From JAOUEA01 sp963734685 (GTDB lineage Bacteria; Actinomycetota; UBA4738; HRBIN12), in contig CAVTIC010000002.1 of the NCBI GenBank assembly GCA_963734685.1, forward strand, positions 62,001 through 126,000: DNA of 64,000 nt, written 5' to 3'. The notes below the pieces were generated by a model. The model worked only from the letters and a program-made list of their open reading frames with translations. It did not search any database and was not told where the DNA came from. A program made the position numbers and the translations under genes. Position 1 is the stretch's first letter. Every line of letters starts with the position of its first letter. This document shows, in pieces, positions 36,211 through 45,835 of this stretch.

Positions 36211-36795
36211 TCATACCTCCCGGTCGTAGGACGCGATCAGGTCGACGAAGGCACGCGTGTTCGCGCGACGCCCACCCACGTGCAGGTAGAGCACCGACGA
36301 GCCGCGCTGCCATGCCGCCAGGTAGACCGGCACGTCGTTGTGGCAGCAGCCGTCCGGCTCATGGCGGAACACGACGACCCCGTCCGCCACGTCCGGTGGC
36401 GAGATGCGCTCGGCGGTGATGATCTCCTCGTCGGCGTTGTCGCCGAACCACCCGACGAACGCGGCGGCGCCGGCCTCGGTCTCGAACGCGAGCCCTCGCG
36501 CGAGCACCCGGGAGAACGCTCCCGTGCCGGCGCCGAACGACCGCTGCGCAGCGGAGGAGAACCCGGCCTCGTCCAGCATCGCCCTGAGCTCGTCGGGGTG
36601 CGCGACCTCGTTCGCCAATCGGTCGACGTCGACCGACGTCGCGTCGCTCGTCATGCGAGGCAGCGCGGACGCCGGGAGCACGGGCGGCGCGTCCGCCGCC
36701 GGGATGAGGCCTGGGTCCAGGACGGCATCGGATCGGCATGCGACCGCGGCCAGAGCGACCGCGACCGCGAGCACCACCGCCCTGCCCGCCATCAT
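36211..36795 (-). CDS. Hypothetical lipoprotein
   Basis: From ATG 36795 a signal peptide (MAGRAVVLAVAVALAAVAC) ends in a lipobox Cys. The 170-residue mature part carries DRLANEVAHPDELRAMLDEAGFSSA and ends in GRRANTRAFVDLIASYD. HEPDGCCHNDVPVYLA holds an adjacent Cys pair. No family recognised. Its TGA overlaps the SMP-30-like gene's first ATG, so the two form an operon. It is divergent from the polyamine-type transporter genes. Confidence 0.7.
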   Translation of the reverse strand: MMAGRAVVLAVAVALAAVACRSDAVLDPGLIPAADAPPVLPASALPRMTSDATSVDVDRLANEVAHPDELRAMLDEAGFSSAAQRSFGAGTGAFSRVLARGLAFETEAGAAAFVGWFGDNADEEIITAERISPPDVADGVVVFRHEPDGCCHNDVPVYLAAWQRGSSVLYLHVGGRRANTRAFVDLIASYDREV

Positions 36796-36900
36796 GCGAC
36801 CCGAACCCCTCCGCACCGGTCTGCCTTGCCCTGCGCCCCTTCCTGCCGCATGATACGGGCCATCACCGGGACCCGCGACACGACTGGGGGGAAAGCGGTC

Positions 36901-38073
36901 ATGGTGGAAAAGCGTTTCACCAACGCGCTGGGCAGGCGCGACTTCCTGAGGTACGCGGGGTACACGGGCATGACGGTGAGCATGGCCGGCGTGCTCGCTG
37001 CTTGCCGCGAGGCGGAGACGCCGTCCGGCGGGGCGCAGGGGTCGGCGCAGGCGTCGATCCCGCCGATCGAGCAGGAGCCGGGCGGACTCCAGGTCCTCGA
37101 CTGGTCGGGCTACGGCAACGGCGACTATTACGTGCCGGAGGAGAGGAAGTTCCTCTGGGGGCAGTACGCGAAGGCCACCGGCGACACGCCGGAGTTCGCG
37201 CTGTTCGAGAACGACGACTCGGCCTACACGAAGGTCGTCGCGGGCGCGCGCTACGACGTCGCGCACCCGTGCGGGTACCGCTACAAGGACTGGGTCGACC
37301 TCGGGGTGGTACAGCCCTGGGACACCTCGCTGATCCCCAACTTCACGCAGCTGAACCCGAAGCTGATGACGGCGGGCCAGTTCGACGGGCAGCAGTACTT
37401 CGTGCCGCTCGACTGGGGCTTCATCGCGCCGCTCGTGAACCTCGACCACGTCGACGGCAGCGACGAGACGTTCAACGTGCTCTTCGACGAGCGGTACAAG
37501 GGCAAGATCTCCTGGATCGACACGCTCAACATGATGGTCGTCGCGGGCTATGCCCTCGGCATCGAGAACCCCTGGGACATGACCGACGAGGAGCTCGCCG
37601 AGGTCCGAGACTTCCTGATCTCGAAGAAGGGCCTCGTGCGCTTCTACTGGAACCAGTCCTTCGACTTCTGGGGCGCATTCAAGAGTGAAGAGGTGTGGGT
37701 CGGCTACTCCTGGCCCGACACGGTCGGGTACGCGGACAAGGCCGGCATGAACTACCTCTACATGGAGCCGAAGGAAGGCCGCATCTCGTGGGTCTGCGGC
37801 ATGGGGTTGTTCGCAGATACCCAGAACTATCGCCACGCGCACGAGTACGTGGACTCGTGGGCGAGCAAGGAAGCCGCGGAGTTCCTGCTCGCCTACTACT
37901 ACTACGGCCACACGAACACGACGGCGGACCTCGCCGTGGTGTCCGACGGCGTGCGCACGGCTCTGAGCCTCGACGACCCGACCGCACTCGACGAGCCGAA
38001 CAGCCACCCCGAGACGTACATCCCTCGGCGGAGCATCTACCAGCAGTACTGGAGCGAGGTGCAGGCGGCCTGA
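36901..38073 (+). CDS. PotD/PotF-like ABC transporter substrate-binding lipoprotein
   Basis: A 390-residue binding protein with a twin-arginine signal (RRDFLRYAGYTG) running into a lipobox (VLAACRE), so export should be by Tat, with lipid anchoring. The mature part reads GGLQVLDWSGYGNGDYYV, YDVAHPCGYRYKDWVDLGVVQPWD, FVPLDWGFIAPLVN and EEVWVGYSWPDTVGYADKAG, like spermidine/putrescine binding proteins. The ATG follows GGGGGGAAAGCGGTC. It leads an operon with two permeases. Polyamines are the family's usual ligands, but the exact one is unknown. Confidence 0.85.
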   Translation: MVEKRFTNALGRRDFLRYAGYTGMTVSMAGVLAACREAETPSGGAQGSAQASIPPIEQEPGGLQVLDWSGYGNGDYYVPEERKFLWGQYAKATGDTPEFALFENDDSAYTKVVAGARYDVAHPCGYRYKDWVDLGVVQPWDTSLIPNFTQLNPKLMTAGQFDGQQYFVPLDWGFIAPLVNLDHVDGSDETFNVLFDERYKGKISWIDTLNMMVVAGYALGIENPWDMTDEELAEVRDFLISKKGLVRFYWNQSFDFWGAFKSEEVWVGYSWPDTVGYADKAGMNYLYMEPKEGRISWVCGMGLFADTQNYRHAHEYVDSWASKEAAEFLLAYYYYGHTNTTADLAVVSDGVRTALSLDDPTALDEPNSHPETYIPRRSIYQQYWSEVQAA

Positions 38074-38099
38074 TCCGGTCACCTGGCCGGGGGTAGCGC

Positions 38100-38999
38100 A
38101 TGGCGACGACCCGGGAGGCGACGACCACCGACCGGGAATGGCGTCGACGCGACCGTCGCGGTACGGCGGGCCTGCTCGGCGCGCCGTTGCTCTGGCTGCT
38201 GCTGTTCTTCGTGATCCCGGTCGGGTTCGTGGCCGCGTACAGCGTCGGTGCGGTGTCGCTGTTCCCCACCGATACCGGGGTGGTCTCGTTCGCGAGCTGG
38301 GAGCACCTGCTCACCGGCGGCTCGGTCTACATGCGCCTGTTCTGGAAGTCGATCCGCATGTCGCTCACGGTCTCCGCCGTGGTCGTGCTGCTCGCGTACC
38401 CGACCGGGTACTTCCTGGCGATGTGCGTTCGCCGTCGGAAGTACGTGTTGCTGCTGTTGATCATCGCCCCGTTCCTCACGAGCTACCTGTTGCGGGTGCT
38501 CGCCTGGAAGGTGATCCTCGGCGACGCCGGCGTGATCAACTCGTTCCTCGAGTTCACGGGCATCACCGACGCGCCCATCGAGTGGCTGCTCTACAGCCAG
38601 TTCACGGTGATGCTCGTGCTCGCCTACATCTGGGTTCCGTTCGTCGCCCTGCCAGTGTTCGTGAGCCTGGACAACCTCGACCGCAGCCTGCTCGAGGCGG
38701 CGGCGGACCTGGGGGCGAGCCGGTTCCGTACGTTCGTCCGGGTGACGCTGCCGCTCAGCCTCTCGGGCGTGTTCGCGGCGTTCCTGTTCGTGTTCATCCC
38801 GACGATCGGGGAGTTCGTGACGCCGCTGCTCGTGGGCGGCACGAGCGGGTACATGTTCGGGAACTCGATCCAGGATCTGTTCACGAGAGGACTCGACTGG
38901 CAGACGGGTTCGACGCTGGCGTTCTTCCTGCTCGCGGTCGTCGCGGGGCTGATGGCGGTGTTCGGACGGTTCCTCAGGATGCGGGCGGTGGTGCGGTGA
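38100..38999 (+). CDS. PotB-like ABC transporter permease
   Basis: An inner-membrane permease of 299 residues with about six helices. It reads LLWLLLFFVIPVGFVAAYSVG, LLLIIAPFLTSYLLRVLAWKVILG, and the EAA loop LLEAAADLGASRFRTFVRVTLPLSLSGVFAAFLF that contacts the ATPase. This pattern is typical of PotB/PotH. The frame is clean. Its TGA overlaps the GTG of the next permease. Confidence 0.87.
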   Translation: MATTREATTTDREWRRRDRRGTAGLLGAPLLWLLLFFVIPVGFVAAYSVGAVSLFPTDTGVVSFASWEHLLTGGSVYMRLFWKSIRMSLTVSAVVVLLAYPTGYFLAMCVRRRKYVLLLLIIAPFLTSYLLRVLAWKVILGDAGVINSFLEFTGITDAPIEWLLYSQFTVMLVLAYIWVPFVALPVFVSLDNLDRSLLEAAADLGASRFRTFVRVTLPLSLSGVFAAFLFVFIPTIGEFVTPLLVGGTSGYMFGNSIQDLFTRGLDWQTGSTLAFFLLAVVAGLMAVFGRFLRMRAVVR

Positions 39000-39854
39000 G
39001 CGACGTCGCGACCTCGCCGAACACGCAAGCGCGTCCTCGCCCTGTTCTTCACGTTGCTGGTGGTGTTCCTGTACGCGCCGATCGTGATCTTGGCGGTGTT
39101 CTCGTTCAACGACGGCGACGTGGGCTTCCCGCTCGCGGGGTTCACGCTCGACTGGTACCGGAAGTTCTTCTCGAACTCCAACATCCTGGAGTCGCTGCAA
39201 CGCAGCGCGATCGTCGCGGGCATCTCGAGCCTGATCGCGGTCGCGCTCGGTGTCGCGGCGTCGTTCGCGCTGCTGCGGCGTCGGTTCGTCGGGAAGTCGG
39301 CCGTGTCGGCCCTGTTGTTCTCGCCGCTCGTCGTACCGTACGTCGTGTTCGGCATCTCGCTGCTCGTGATCTTCACGGCGCTGGACAGGGTCCTGGTGTC
39401 GAGTACCGGTTCGTACATCGGCCTCGGGTTGCACACGGTCGTGATCGGCCACGTGGTGGTCTCGCTGCCGTACACCGTGCTCACGATCGTGCCGCTGCTC
39501 GAGCGGTTGAGCATCGACCTCGAGGAAGCCGCGAAGGATCTCGGCGCGAGCCCGTGGCAGGCGTTCCGACGCGTGATGTTGCCGCTGCTGATGCCGGCGC
39601 TGGTCTCGGCGTTCATGATCGCGTTCACGCTCTCGTTCGACGAGTACGCGATCGCGTCGTTCCTGGCCGGGGAGACGCCCACGTGGCCCGTGTACCTCTT
39701 CGCCCAGCTCCGGGTGCCGAGCCAGCTGCCGCAGCTGCTCGCCGTGTCGTCGGTCGTGCTCGTGGCGTCACTGGGCATCGTGCTCGCGGCGGAGATCGGC
39801 CGTCGGCTGGCCGAACGCAGGTACGGGGACGATCTGCGCAGGCAGGCGTCGTAG
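38996..39854 (+). CDS. PotC-like ABC transporter permease
   Basis: The second permease of the pair: VVFLYAPIVILAVFSFNDG, DWYRKFFSNSNILESLQRSAIVAG, and the EAA loop LEEAAKDLGASPWQAFRRVMLPLLMPALVSAFMIAFTLSFDEYAIASFL, diagnostic of PotC/PotI. GTG 38996 (SDVATSPNT) overlaps the PotB-like stop; one extra base near 39027 must be crossed to enter the main frame (KRVLALFFTLL). No ATPase gene (PotA) follows, so the complex must borrow one from elsewhere. Confidence 0.85.
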
Positions 39855-39875
39855 GCGTTCTCGCTGCTCGTCGCC

Positions 39876-40196
39876 TCAGTACTTGCCGTAGAGCTCGCTC
39901 GCGGGATCGAAGAAGCCGCCGGCCGGCCTCGCGTGCGCGTGCCAATGGTCGGGGATGCGCCGACGCTCCGGGTCGACGTAGTAGCCCTCGTCGCCGTAGC
40001 GCTCGGCGGCCACGCGCTCGAGGTGGGCGAGCAGCCTCGCCTCGTGCGCCGGTTCGGGCAGGCCGTGCGTTCGCCAGACGACCATGGGCGTGCGGCACAC
40101 CATGCACTCGGCGACCCAGCAGTCGTCGTCCTCGTGCAGCCAGTCGGTCATGCGCTCCGCCGTGCAGAGCATGCAGTCATCCCGTGATGGGTCCAT
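39876..40196 (-). CDS. Small Cys/His-rich protein (HIT-like)
   Basis: A 106-residue protein with CMLCTAERMTDWLHEDDDCWVAECMVCRTPMVVWRTHG at the N-terminus and RIPDHWHAHARPAGGFFDP near the C-terminus. Four Cys in two CxxC-like pairs plus a His cluster suggest bound zinc. The HWHAH block resembles the HxHxH motif of HIT-family proteins, but the order and length are not standard, so the link is tentative. The ATG at 40196 lies inside the end of the upstream DUF192 gene (20-bp overlap), which implies co-translation. Confidence 0.6.
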   Translation of the reverse strand: MDPSRDDCMLCTAERMTDWLHEDDDCWVAECMVCRTPMVVWRTHGLPEPAHEARLLAHLERVAAERYGDEGYYVDPERRRIPDHWHAHARPAGGFFDPASELYGKY

Positions 40197-40641
40197 CGAT
40201 CTCCTCGATCGCGTCGCCCGCCTCGATCCCCTGTCGCTCGAACCACCCGGCGTTCGCCTCGATCGCCCACACGTAGGGCTCATCCGAGGTGTACGTCGGA
40301 CACGGCTCGGTCTCGCACGGTTCCATCTCCAGGATCGTCACGATGCGCCCGCGGTCGTCGACGAACGCGATCGACAACGGGATGAGCGTGTCCTTCATCC
40401 AGAACCCACCGGTCTGCGGTATGTCGCCGAAGTCGAAGGCCATGCCTTCGTCGGGCGGAAGCGACGCGACGCCCATCAGCCCCTGACGACGCTCGTCGGG
40501 CTCGTCGACGAAGCGTACGTCGAGCGTGGCCCCGCCTTCGAACGTGATCGCGCCCACCGCATCGTCGGGCGCGGGTGGATCGCTCTCCGTGCACGCGACG
40601 AGTAGGCAGGCCGTCAGCATCGCTGCGACGAAGGTCCTCAC
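40177..40641 (-). CDS. DUF192 (UPF0127) lipoprotein
   Basis: A 154-residue lipoprotein with a lipobox (MLTACLLVACTES). The DUF192 core reads LDVRFVDEPDERRQGLMGVASLPPDEGMAFDFG, FWMKDTLIPLSIAFVDDRGRIV and YVWAIEANAGWFERQGIEAGD. The family is widespread and extracytoplasmic; its biochemical role is unknown. Its 3' end overlaps the start of the Cys/His-rich protein by 20 bases. Confidence 0.86.
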   Translation of the reverse strand: MRTFVAAMLTACLLVACTESDPPAPDDAVGAITFEGGATLDVRFVDEPDERRQGLMGVASLPPDEGMAFDFGDIPQTGGFWMKDTLIPLSIAFVDDRGRIVTILEMEPCETEPCPTYTSDEPYVWAIEANAGWFERQGIEAGDAIEEIDGPITG

Positions 40642-41078
40642 GGCGTCATGGTCGCACGAGCGAACGGCTATGGTTGTCCGCTGTCAGCCCGTGCTTCCCG
40701 GATCAGAGTCTTCCGCGCAGATCCCCAACGGCTCGTCTCCGATGCGGGCCACGGCTGCTCGGATCGCGAAGGACCTCGGCATGCCGGACGACGAGGTTCG
40801 CGCCCGAGGAGCGCGATTGCTAGTCGGAGTGACGCGGACGGACCGTGCTCGGATCATAGGAAGCTGCGCTCAAGTGAGAACTCAAGGATCGGATTCGAGG
40901 TAGGCGGGCGAACACGCTAGCCGCTAGACACGACGCAGCTCCCGATGGTCGGACCCAAACCGGGGCCCGCCAACAGCCCCGGCGGTCGGCGACCTACGGA
41001 CACCAGTCGAACGTGCAGGCTCCCGAGTTGTCCGGAGGGTCCCCGCGTGTCTCCGGCGCTCACGCCGCACAGGCTCGG
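40642..41078. other. Intergenic stretch without recognised gene
   Basis: This 437-base region has only short, overlapping open frames with unremarkable codon patterns and no convincing ribosome site. I see no RNA gene or clear repeat. Confidence 0.5.
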
Positions 41079-41174
41079 CTAGGCCCACTTCCGCATGAAT
41101 AGAAACATCGTCGCTATGCACAAGCAGACAAAGCCTATGAACATCACTCCGCTATATGGCACTTCAGCAAGCAT
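41079..41174 (-). CDS. 31-residue single-pass membrane microprotein
   Basis: ATG 41174 follows an unusually strong GGGGAGGAGG at about 8 bases and opens a 31-codon frame. It reads MLAEVPYSGVMFIGFVCLCI then ATMFLFMRKWA: a short polar start, one hydrophobic helix and a basic end. The positive-inside rule predicts the C-terminus in the cytoplasm. It resembles small subunits such as KdpF or CcoQ only in size; I cannot name a family. The region is A/T-richer than its flanks. Confidence 0.55.
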   Translation of the reverse strand: MLAEVPYSGVMFIGFVCLCIATMFLFMRKWA

Positions 41175-41228
41175 CTGGATTCCTCCTCCCCATCAAGTCC
41201 TCGCGTAGACCCATGGTCCCGCTCGGGT

Positions 41229-41480
41229 TCATCGGGAGGAGGCCGGGCGACGGGTATCGATCCGGCCCTTCACCAAGGAGTGACGACTCAGAACCCCGGC
41301 GCCGACCATGAGCGTGTCCCACATGGTTCGTTGCGGGTTGAGTCGATTGAAGTCTCGAAGCATCTCGTCGCCGCGAAGCTTGAGGCGTCCTTGTTCCGCC
41401 TCCGCCTCGTAGTCAGGCCCGATCGAGATCTGCGGTGAAGGTGCGTCGCGCTTGGCCGCGTCTTGACTGATGAGCGCCAT
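41229..41480 (-). CDS. Hypothetical protein, 83 aa
   Basis: ATG 41480 lies 6 bases after GGGAGGG. The protein is hydrophilic and begins MALISQDAAKRDAPSPQIS; it contains DYEAEAEQGRLKLRGDEMLRDFNRL, a probable amphipathic helix, then PQRTMWDTLMVGAGVLSRHSLV. No signal peptide. I do not recognise a family. Confidence 0.5.
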   Translation of the reverse strand: MALISQDAAKRDAPSPQISIGPDYEAEAEQGRLKLRGDEMLRDFNRLNPQRTMWDTLMVGAGVLSRHSLVKGRIDTRRPASSR

Positions 41481-41822
41481 GGGCGCCCTCCCTTCCTCGG
41501 GGGGCTTCCCACGGCCTCTTCGCAGGGGGTCCCTCTGCTGTTCCTCCATTCTCTCACTAATGCCGATGGGCACGACGAATGTCGGGCTGAAGCCGGTTCA
41601 GTACTCAGGAACCATGGCGTCCCCACACCTCGGGGATACCGAGGCCTGAACCCGTCGGGGAGGCGGGGGAGATCGCGGTCGTCGCCATCTGCTCGGTACA
41701 TCGCGCCGAAGCCGAGGACATGGGATTCGTTGGAGTCCCGGCGCGGTAGACCAGCGATCATCGGCTTCAGCATGGCGGCGCGGCCTCCGGCCCGACGAGA
41801 GCGCGGGGTTACGCTTGCCACC
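41481..41822. other. Intergenic stretch without recognised gene
   Basis: Several open frames cross this 342-base stretch on both strands, but none has a good start signal or familiar sequence. I see no repeat or RNA gene in it. Confidence 0.4.
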
Positions 41823-42023
41823 GTGGAGACTCGCACCTGGTACACCGAGAGCGCGGAGAACGAGGACACGTGGCGACTCGTGGTTCGGGGAGGCGCCGGC
41901 GACCTGGCCGCCTTCGGCCTTGAGTTCGACCTCGGTAGCGTGAGGATGGGCGACGAGGACTGGATCTACTCGCTCGCTGCGTTCCACCACGTCGAGGTGG
42001 TGGAGTTCACCCCAAACGAGTGA
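41823..42023 (+). CDS. Hypothetical small protein, 66 aa
   Basis: From GTG 41823 the protein reads VETRTWYTESAENEDTWRLVVRGGAGDLAAFGLEFDLGSV and ends FHHVEVVEFTPNE. The alternating pattern suggests a small beta-sheet protein. There is no strong ribosome site, so the start and even the gene are uncertain. No family recognised. Confidence 0.4.
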   Translation: METRTWYTESAENEDTWRLVVRGGAGDLAAFGLEFDLGSVRMGDEDWIYSLAAFHHVEVVEFTPNE

Positions 42024-42287
42024 CCCAGACATCAGCGCGTCCCTTCGGTCCGGCATCCTGGACTCCCGGAGGAAGGCCGAGAACTGGCTGGTCCCGTCCA
42101 GGTAGGAGCGATCGTCCTCGGGGATCTGTTCGCCGCTTCCAGCGAGAGGCGCCACGACGGCACCAGCACCTGGATGTCGTCTACACTGCCGCTCGTGACC
42201 TGTCGATCTGCCGCGTCATCGGATGCCACCTGATGCGCTGTGCATACGGTGTGCCAACCCTCGACGATACATAACCGCAGGTCAGCC

Positions 42288-42360
42288 GCCGGAGTAGCTC
42301 AGTCGGCAGAGCGCCTCCATGGTAAGGAGGAGGTCAGGGGTTCGATTCCCCTCTCCGGCT
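42288..42360 (+). tRNA. tRNA-Thr (anticodon GGT)
   Basis: A complete cloverleaf: acceptor GCCGGAG / CTCCGGC, anticodon stem CCTCC / GGAGG around ATGGTAA with GGT at the anticodon position, and T-arm AGGGG-TTCGATT-CCCCT. The discriminator is T and the CCA end is not encoded. Confidence 0.95.
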
Positions 42361-42397
42361 CCGAGGGACCCTGCTGGTCACCCGCCGGTTGACGAAG

Positions 42398-42541
42398 TCA
42401 CTGTCCCTCGCTTCCCTGCACTTCCTTCACGTACTCCCGCATGTGCCGCTCCCAGAGCCGGATCGACGCCTCGGTGAGCCGCGTCCCGCTGTAGGTCTCG
42501 TCTTCGTACATCACCGACGCTCCCCGAGGCCACTTGCGCAT
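42398..42541 (-). CDS. Small hypothetical protein, 47 aa
   Basis: From ATG 42541 the frame reads MRKWPRGASVMYEDETYSGTR, then LTEASIRLWERHMREYVKEVQ, a plausible single-domain peptide with an amphipathic helix. An ATG pair at 42556 would add MMTCT. The N-terminal codons lie in a segment duplicated at 47796-47865, where the same strand reads MMTCRMRRWPRR beside the sigma gene. The function is unknown. It is divergent from the first LuxR gene. Confidence 0.5.
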   Translation of the reverse strand: MRKWPRGASVMYEDETYSGTRLTEASIRLWERHMREYVKEVQGSEGQ

Positions 42542-42593
42542 GGTGCACGTCATCATCTATGGGCGCGAATGGGCGGCTTTCGTTTACATCCGG
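42525..42593. repeat. Duplicated upstream segment, copy 1
   Basis: About 69 bases before the first LuxR gene match 47796-47865 before the second with only a few differences, including a one-base length change. The shared core includes GTCATCATCTATGGGCGCGA. It marks the divergent promoter area in both places. Confidence 0.8.
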
Positions 42594-42671
42594 GCACCGA
42601 AGAGGGTGGCCATCGTGGACGGCAGGCCCTGCTGTCCTCCTATGGGAGGGCATCTGTGCTATGCACGAGAG

Positions 42672-45493
42672 ATGGGGGCGGCCGGAAGCGCGGTGGTCGG
42701 CAGAGACCAGGAGGTCGCCACTCTCCTCGACTTCCTCGAGACGCCTGGCGCGCTTCCCGCGGCCCTCGTGTTCGAGGGCGAGGCCGGTATCGGCAAGACG
42801 ACGCTGTGGCGGGCTGGTCTCGAGCACGCGATCGCCCATTCCTATCGCGTGCTGTCATGTCGACCGTCGGGGTCGGAGACCGCGCTCTCCTTCGCGGCCC
42901 TCGGCGACCTGGTCGAGCCCGTCCTGGACGACATCCTCATCGAGCTTCCGAACCCGCAGAGGCGGGCGCTCGTGGTCGCCCTGCTCCTCGAGGATGCCGA
43001 CGGGCCGCCGCCCGACCACCGAGCGATCGCCCTGGCATTCCTCGGCGTCGCACGCGCGCTCTGCAGAGCCGGCCCGGTGGCGATCGCGGTCGACGACGTC
43101 CAGTGGCTCGACCCTCCGTCCGCGTTCGTACTCGGATTCGCGCTCCGCCGCATGCGTGACGAACCGATCGCCTTCCTGTTCGCCGTGAGGGCGGGCGAGG
43201 CGGACGTGCTCGACCTCGACCGTGCTCTGCCCGAAGAGCGGATCCAGCGGCTCGTCGTGGGTCCGCTGAGCCTGGGTGCGCTTCAACGCCTCTTGAAGGA
43301 TCGGCTCGGCCTCGTGCTGTCGCGCCCCAAACTGCGCCGCGTCCACGAGCTCTCGGGAGGGAACCCGTTCTTCGCACTCGAGCTCGGTCGCGCGTTCAAG
43401 CGCGGAGCGGTCCGGCTCGAGCCGGGCGAATCCCTTCCCAGCAGGCTCGCGGCCCTGGTCGACGACCGGCTCGAGGCGCTCCCGGCGGATACCCGCGCGG
43501 CCCTGCTCGTCGCTTCTGCGCTGTCGCGGCCGACGATCGAACTCGTCGGGCGCGCCGGTATCGGGGAGCCAGGAGAGCGACTTGCCCCCGCCCTCGAGGC
43601 CAACGTGATCGAGTTCGAGGATGATCGGATCCGGTTCTCCCATCCGCTGCTCGCTTCTGGCGTCTACGGGGCCACCCGTCCCTCGGAGCGGCGCGCGCTG
43701 CATCGGCGGCTCGCGGACGCGGTCCCCGATCCGGAAGAGCGCGTGCGGCACCTGGCACTCGCCGCCGAAGGTCCCCATCCGGACGTCGCCTCGGCGCTCG
43801 AAGAGGCCGCCACGCGGGCCCATTCCCGCGGTGCGCTGGCGGCCGCGGCCGAGCTCTCCTTGCAGGCTCGGCAGCTGACACCTCTTGATCACGCGGACGA
43901 ACGCCACAGGCGCGCGATCCAGGCCGGCGGCCGTACGCGTTCGAATCCGGGGACAGCGGCCGGACCCGAGCTCTGCTCGAGGAGACGCTCACGTCCGCGC
44001 CGGCGGGCCCGCCACGCGCGCTGGCTCTCTATTGGCTCGGATGTCTCGAGGAGTACGAGGGCGACCGTCATGTTGCCGTCGAGCGGTACAGGGAAGCGCT
44101 CGCCGAGGCGGGCGACGATCTCGCCGTGTGCAGCATGCTGGAAGATGGGATCGCGGTTGCCCTTTTCCTCATGCGTGAGGATCTCCCCGCCGCGGCGGCG
44201 CACGCGAGAGCCGCGGTCGACTTCGCCGACCGGATCGGCGACGCGTCAGCGAAGATGATGGCGCTCGGGAACCAAGGCCTCATCGATGCCGTGTTGGGTC
44301 GTACGGAAGGGAAGGCAACGCTCGAACGCGGGGTGGAGCTGGAGCGGACGCAGGAAGCGGGCGGCGGGATCGGTGGCGCACGTCTGGTGGCAGCTCCGTC
44401 GGTGCTCATGCGCGACCGAGCTCACGTGGACCGATGAGTTCGAGAGGGCTCGCACGATCGCTCACGTCCGTGCGCGATCATGCGTACGACCGCGCTGAAG
44501 AGAGCTCGCTGCCGTGGATCCTCGGTGAACCTGGGGTTGGTCGAGTTCCTCGCGGGCCGATGGGAGGTAGCGGAGCAGTACGCCCGGGACGGGATCGAGA
44601 TCGCCGGTCAGACGGGCCAGGAGCCACAGCGTCTGTCGGCACTCGCGGTGCGTTCGCTCGTCGGCGCCTGTCGCGGCGACGTCGAGGAGGCCCGCGCTGA
44701 CGTCGACACGGTGTTGAGCCTCGCCGACGCCTACGGCGCGATGCTCGCCCGGATCATCGGCTCGACGGCGGTCGGTCTGCTGGAACTGTCCCTCGACCGC
44801 CCGGAGGAGGCGCACCAGGTACTCGGACCGCTCGGCGATCGCCTCGAGTCCGGCGGCGTCCGTGAACCGGGTTCGGTCCCGTTCGTCCCCGACGAGATCG
44901 AGGCGCTCATCCGTCTCGATCGTCTTGCGGAGGCCGAGGCGCTCCTCGATCGACTCGAGCGGCGCGCCCGGAGGCTCGACCGCGCGTCCGCTCTCGCAGC
45001 AGCCGGGCGGTGTCGGGGGCTCCTCGCGGCGACGAGGGGCGATCTCGATGGCGCGCTCGCGTCGCTCGAGCGTGCGATGTCCGAGCACGAGCGCGTGCCG
45101 ATGCCATTCGAACGTGCCCGCACGCTTCTCGCCCTCGGCTCGACGCGACGACGTGCGAAGCGCCGGCGCGCAGCCCGGGAGTCGCTCGACGAGGCGCTCG
45201 CCATCTTCGAGGAGCTCGGCGCGCGTCTGTGGTCGGAGAAGGCGCGAGAAGAGCTCGCCCGCATCGGCGGCCGCCCGAAGCCCACCGGGGATCTGACGCC
45301 CACCGAGCGGCGAGTCGCGGCTCTCGTCGCCGAGGGTCGCTCGAACAAGGAGGCTGCCGCCGCGCTGTTCGTGACCGTCAAGACCGTCGAATCGAACCTC
45401 TCGCGCGTCTACGCCAAGCTCGGCGGACGGGCTCGCTTCGCAGGAGTCGAGCATCTGCTTGTAGCCCTCCGCTTCGAGCAAGGAGAGGTGTAG
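42672..45493 (+). CDS. Large LuxR-family (LAL-like) ATPase regulator, copy 1
   Basis: An AAA+-type regulator of about 930 residues. Walker A (FEGEAGIGKTTLW) and Walker B-like AIAVDDVQWLDPPS sit near the start, followed by a TPR-like helical middle (ALYWLGCLEEYEGDR; LGLVEFLAGRWEVAEQYA) and a C-terminal helix-turn-helix (LTPTERRVAALVAEGRSNKEAAAALFVTVKTVESNLSRVYAKLG). ATG 42672 (MGAAGSAVVGRD) is the likely start. Frame changes lie near 43925, 44412 and 44512. Soon after YAKLG the sequence diverges from copy 2 and runs on to a TAG at 45493. The normal last recognition-helix residues (VRSRTELAHRL in copy 2) are therefore missing, which may impair DNA binding. Confidence 0.82.
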
Positions 45494-45835
45494 CCGCAGG
45501 TTCTCCAGGGTCCCCTCCTCACCTATCAGTTCCGAGATTTCGGCGTCGTCGGCCGAATAGGTGATCGCCTGGTCCGCGTTGAAGGCGCCATACGCCTCGA
45601 CGAAGCTCGTGGCGACCTCCTCCGCTGTCGCATCCACTGGGTTCACGATCGGTGGCTCGTCTGCAGGGGTCGTCGCGTTCTGTCCCGGGCGGGTCACCAG
45701 GATCAGCGCGATCGCCGCCACACCGATCGTCGCCGCCACGGCGAACGCTGCGATTCTCCGTCGTCGGGCGAGCTCCGGCCTGCGTTCCTGGTCCCTCCGC
45801 GAGCCCTGATCGGGCTCGATCTGCTTCGTCGTCAT
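45430..45835 (-). CDS. Membrane-anchored NTF2/SnoaL-like protein, 3' end probably lost
   Basis: From ATG 45835, whose ATGA overlaps the preceding gene's stop, the protein has a basic cytoplasmic start (RRDQERRPELARRRR), one helix (IAAFAVAATIGVAAIALILV) and an extracytoplasmic region AEEVATSFVEAYGAFNADQAITYSADDAEISELIG typical of NTF2/SnoaL-fold domains. After EAEGYKQMLDSCEAS the frame continues antisense into the LuxR gene with unconvincing sequence. The family normally needs about 80 more residues, so the gene appears cut at about 45430-45460. Confidence 0.65.

Noticed and set aside
36211..38082. Long open frame antisense to the PotD-like gene
   Set aside because: It is a mirror of strong GC codon bias. 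Only the 36211-36795 part has a signal peptide and a start signal; the rest lies opposite a clearly conserved gene.
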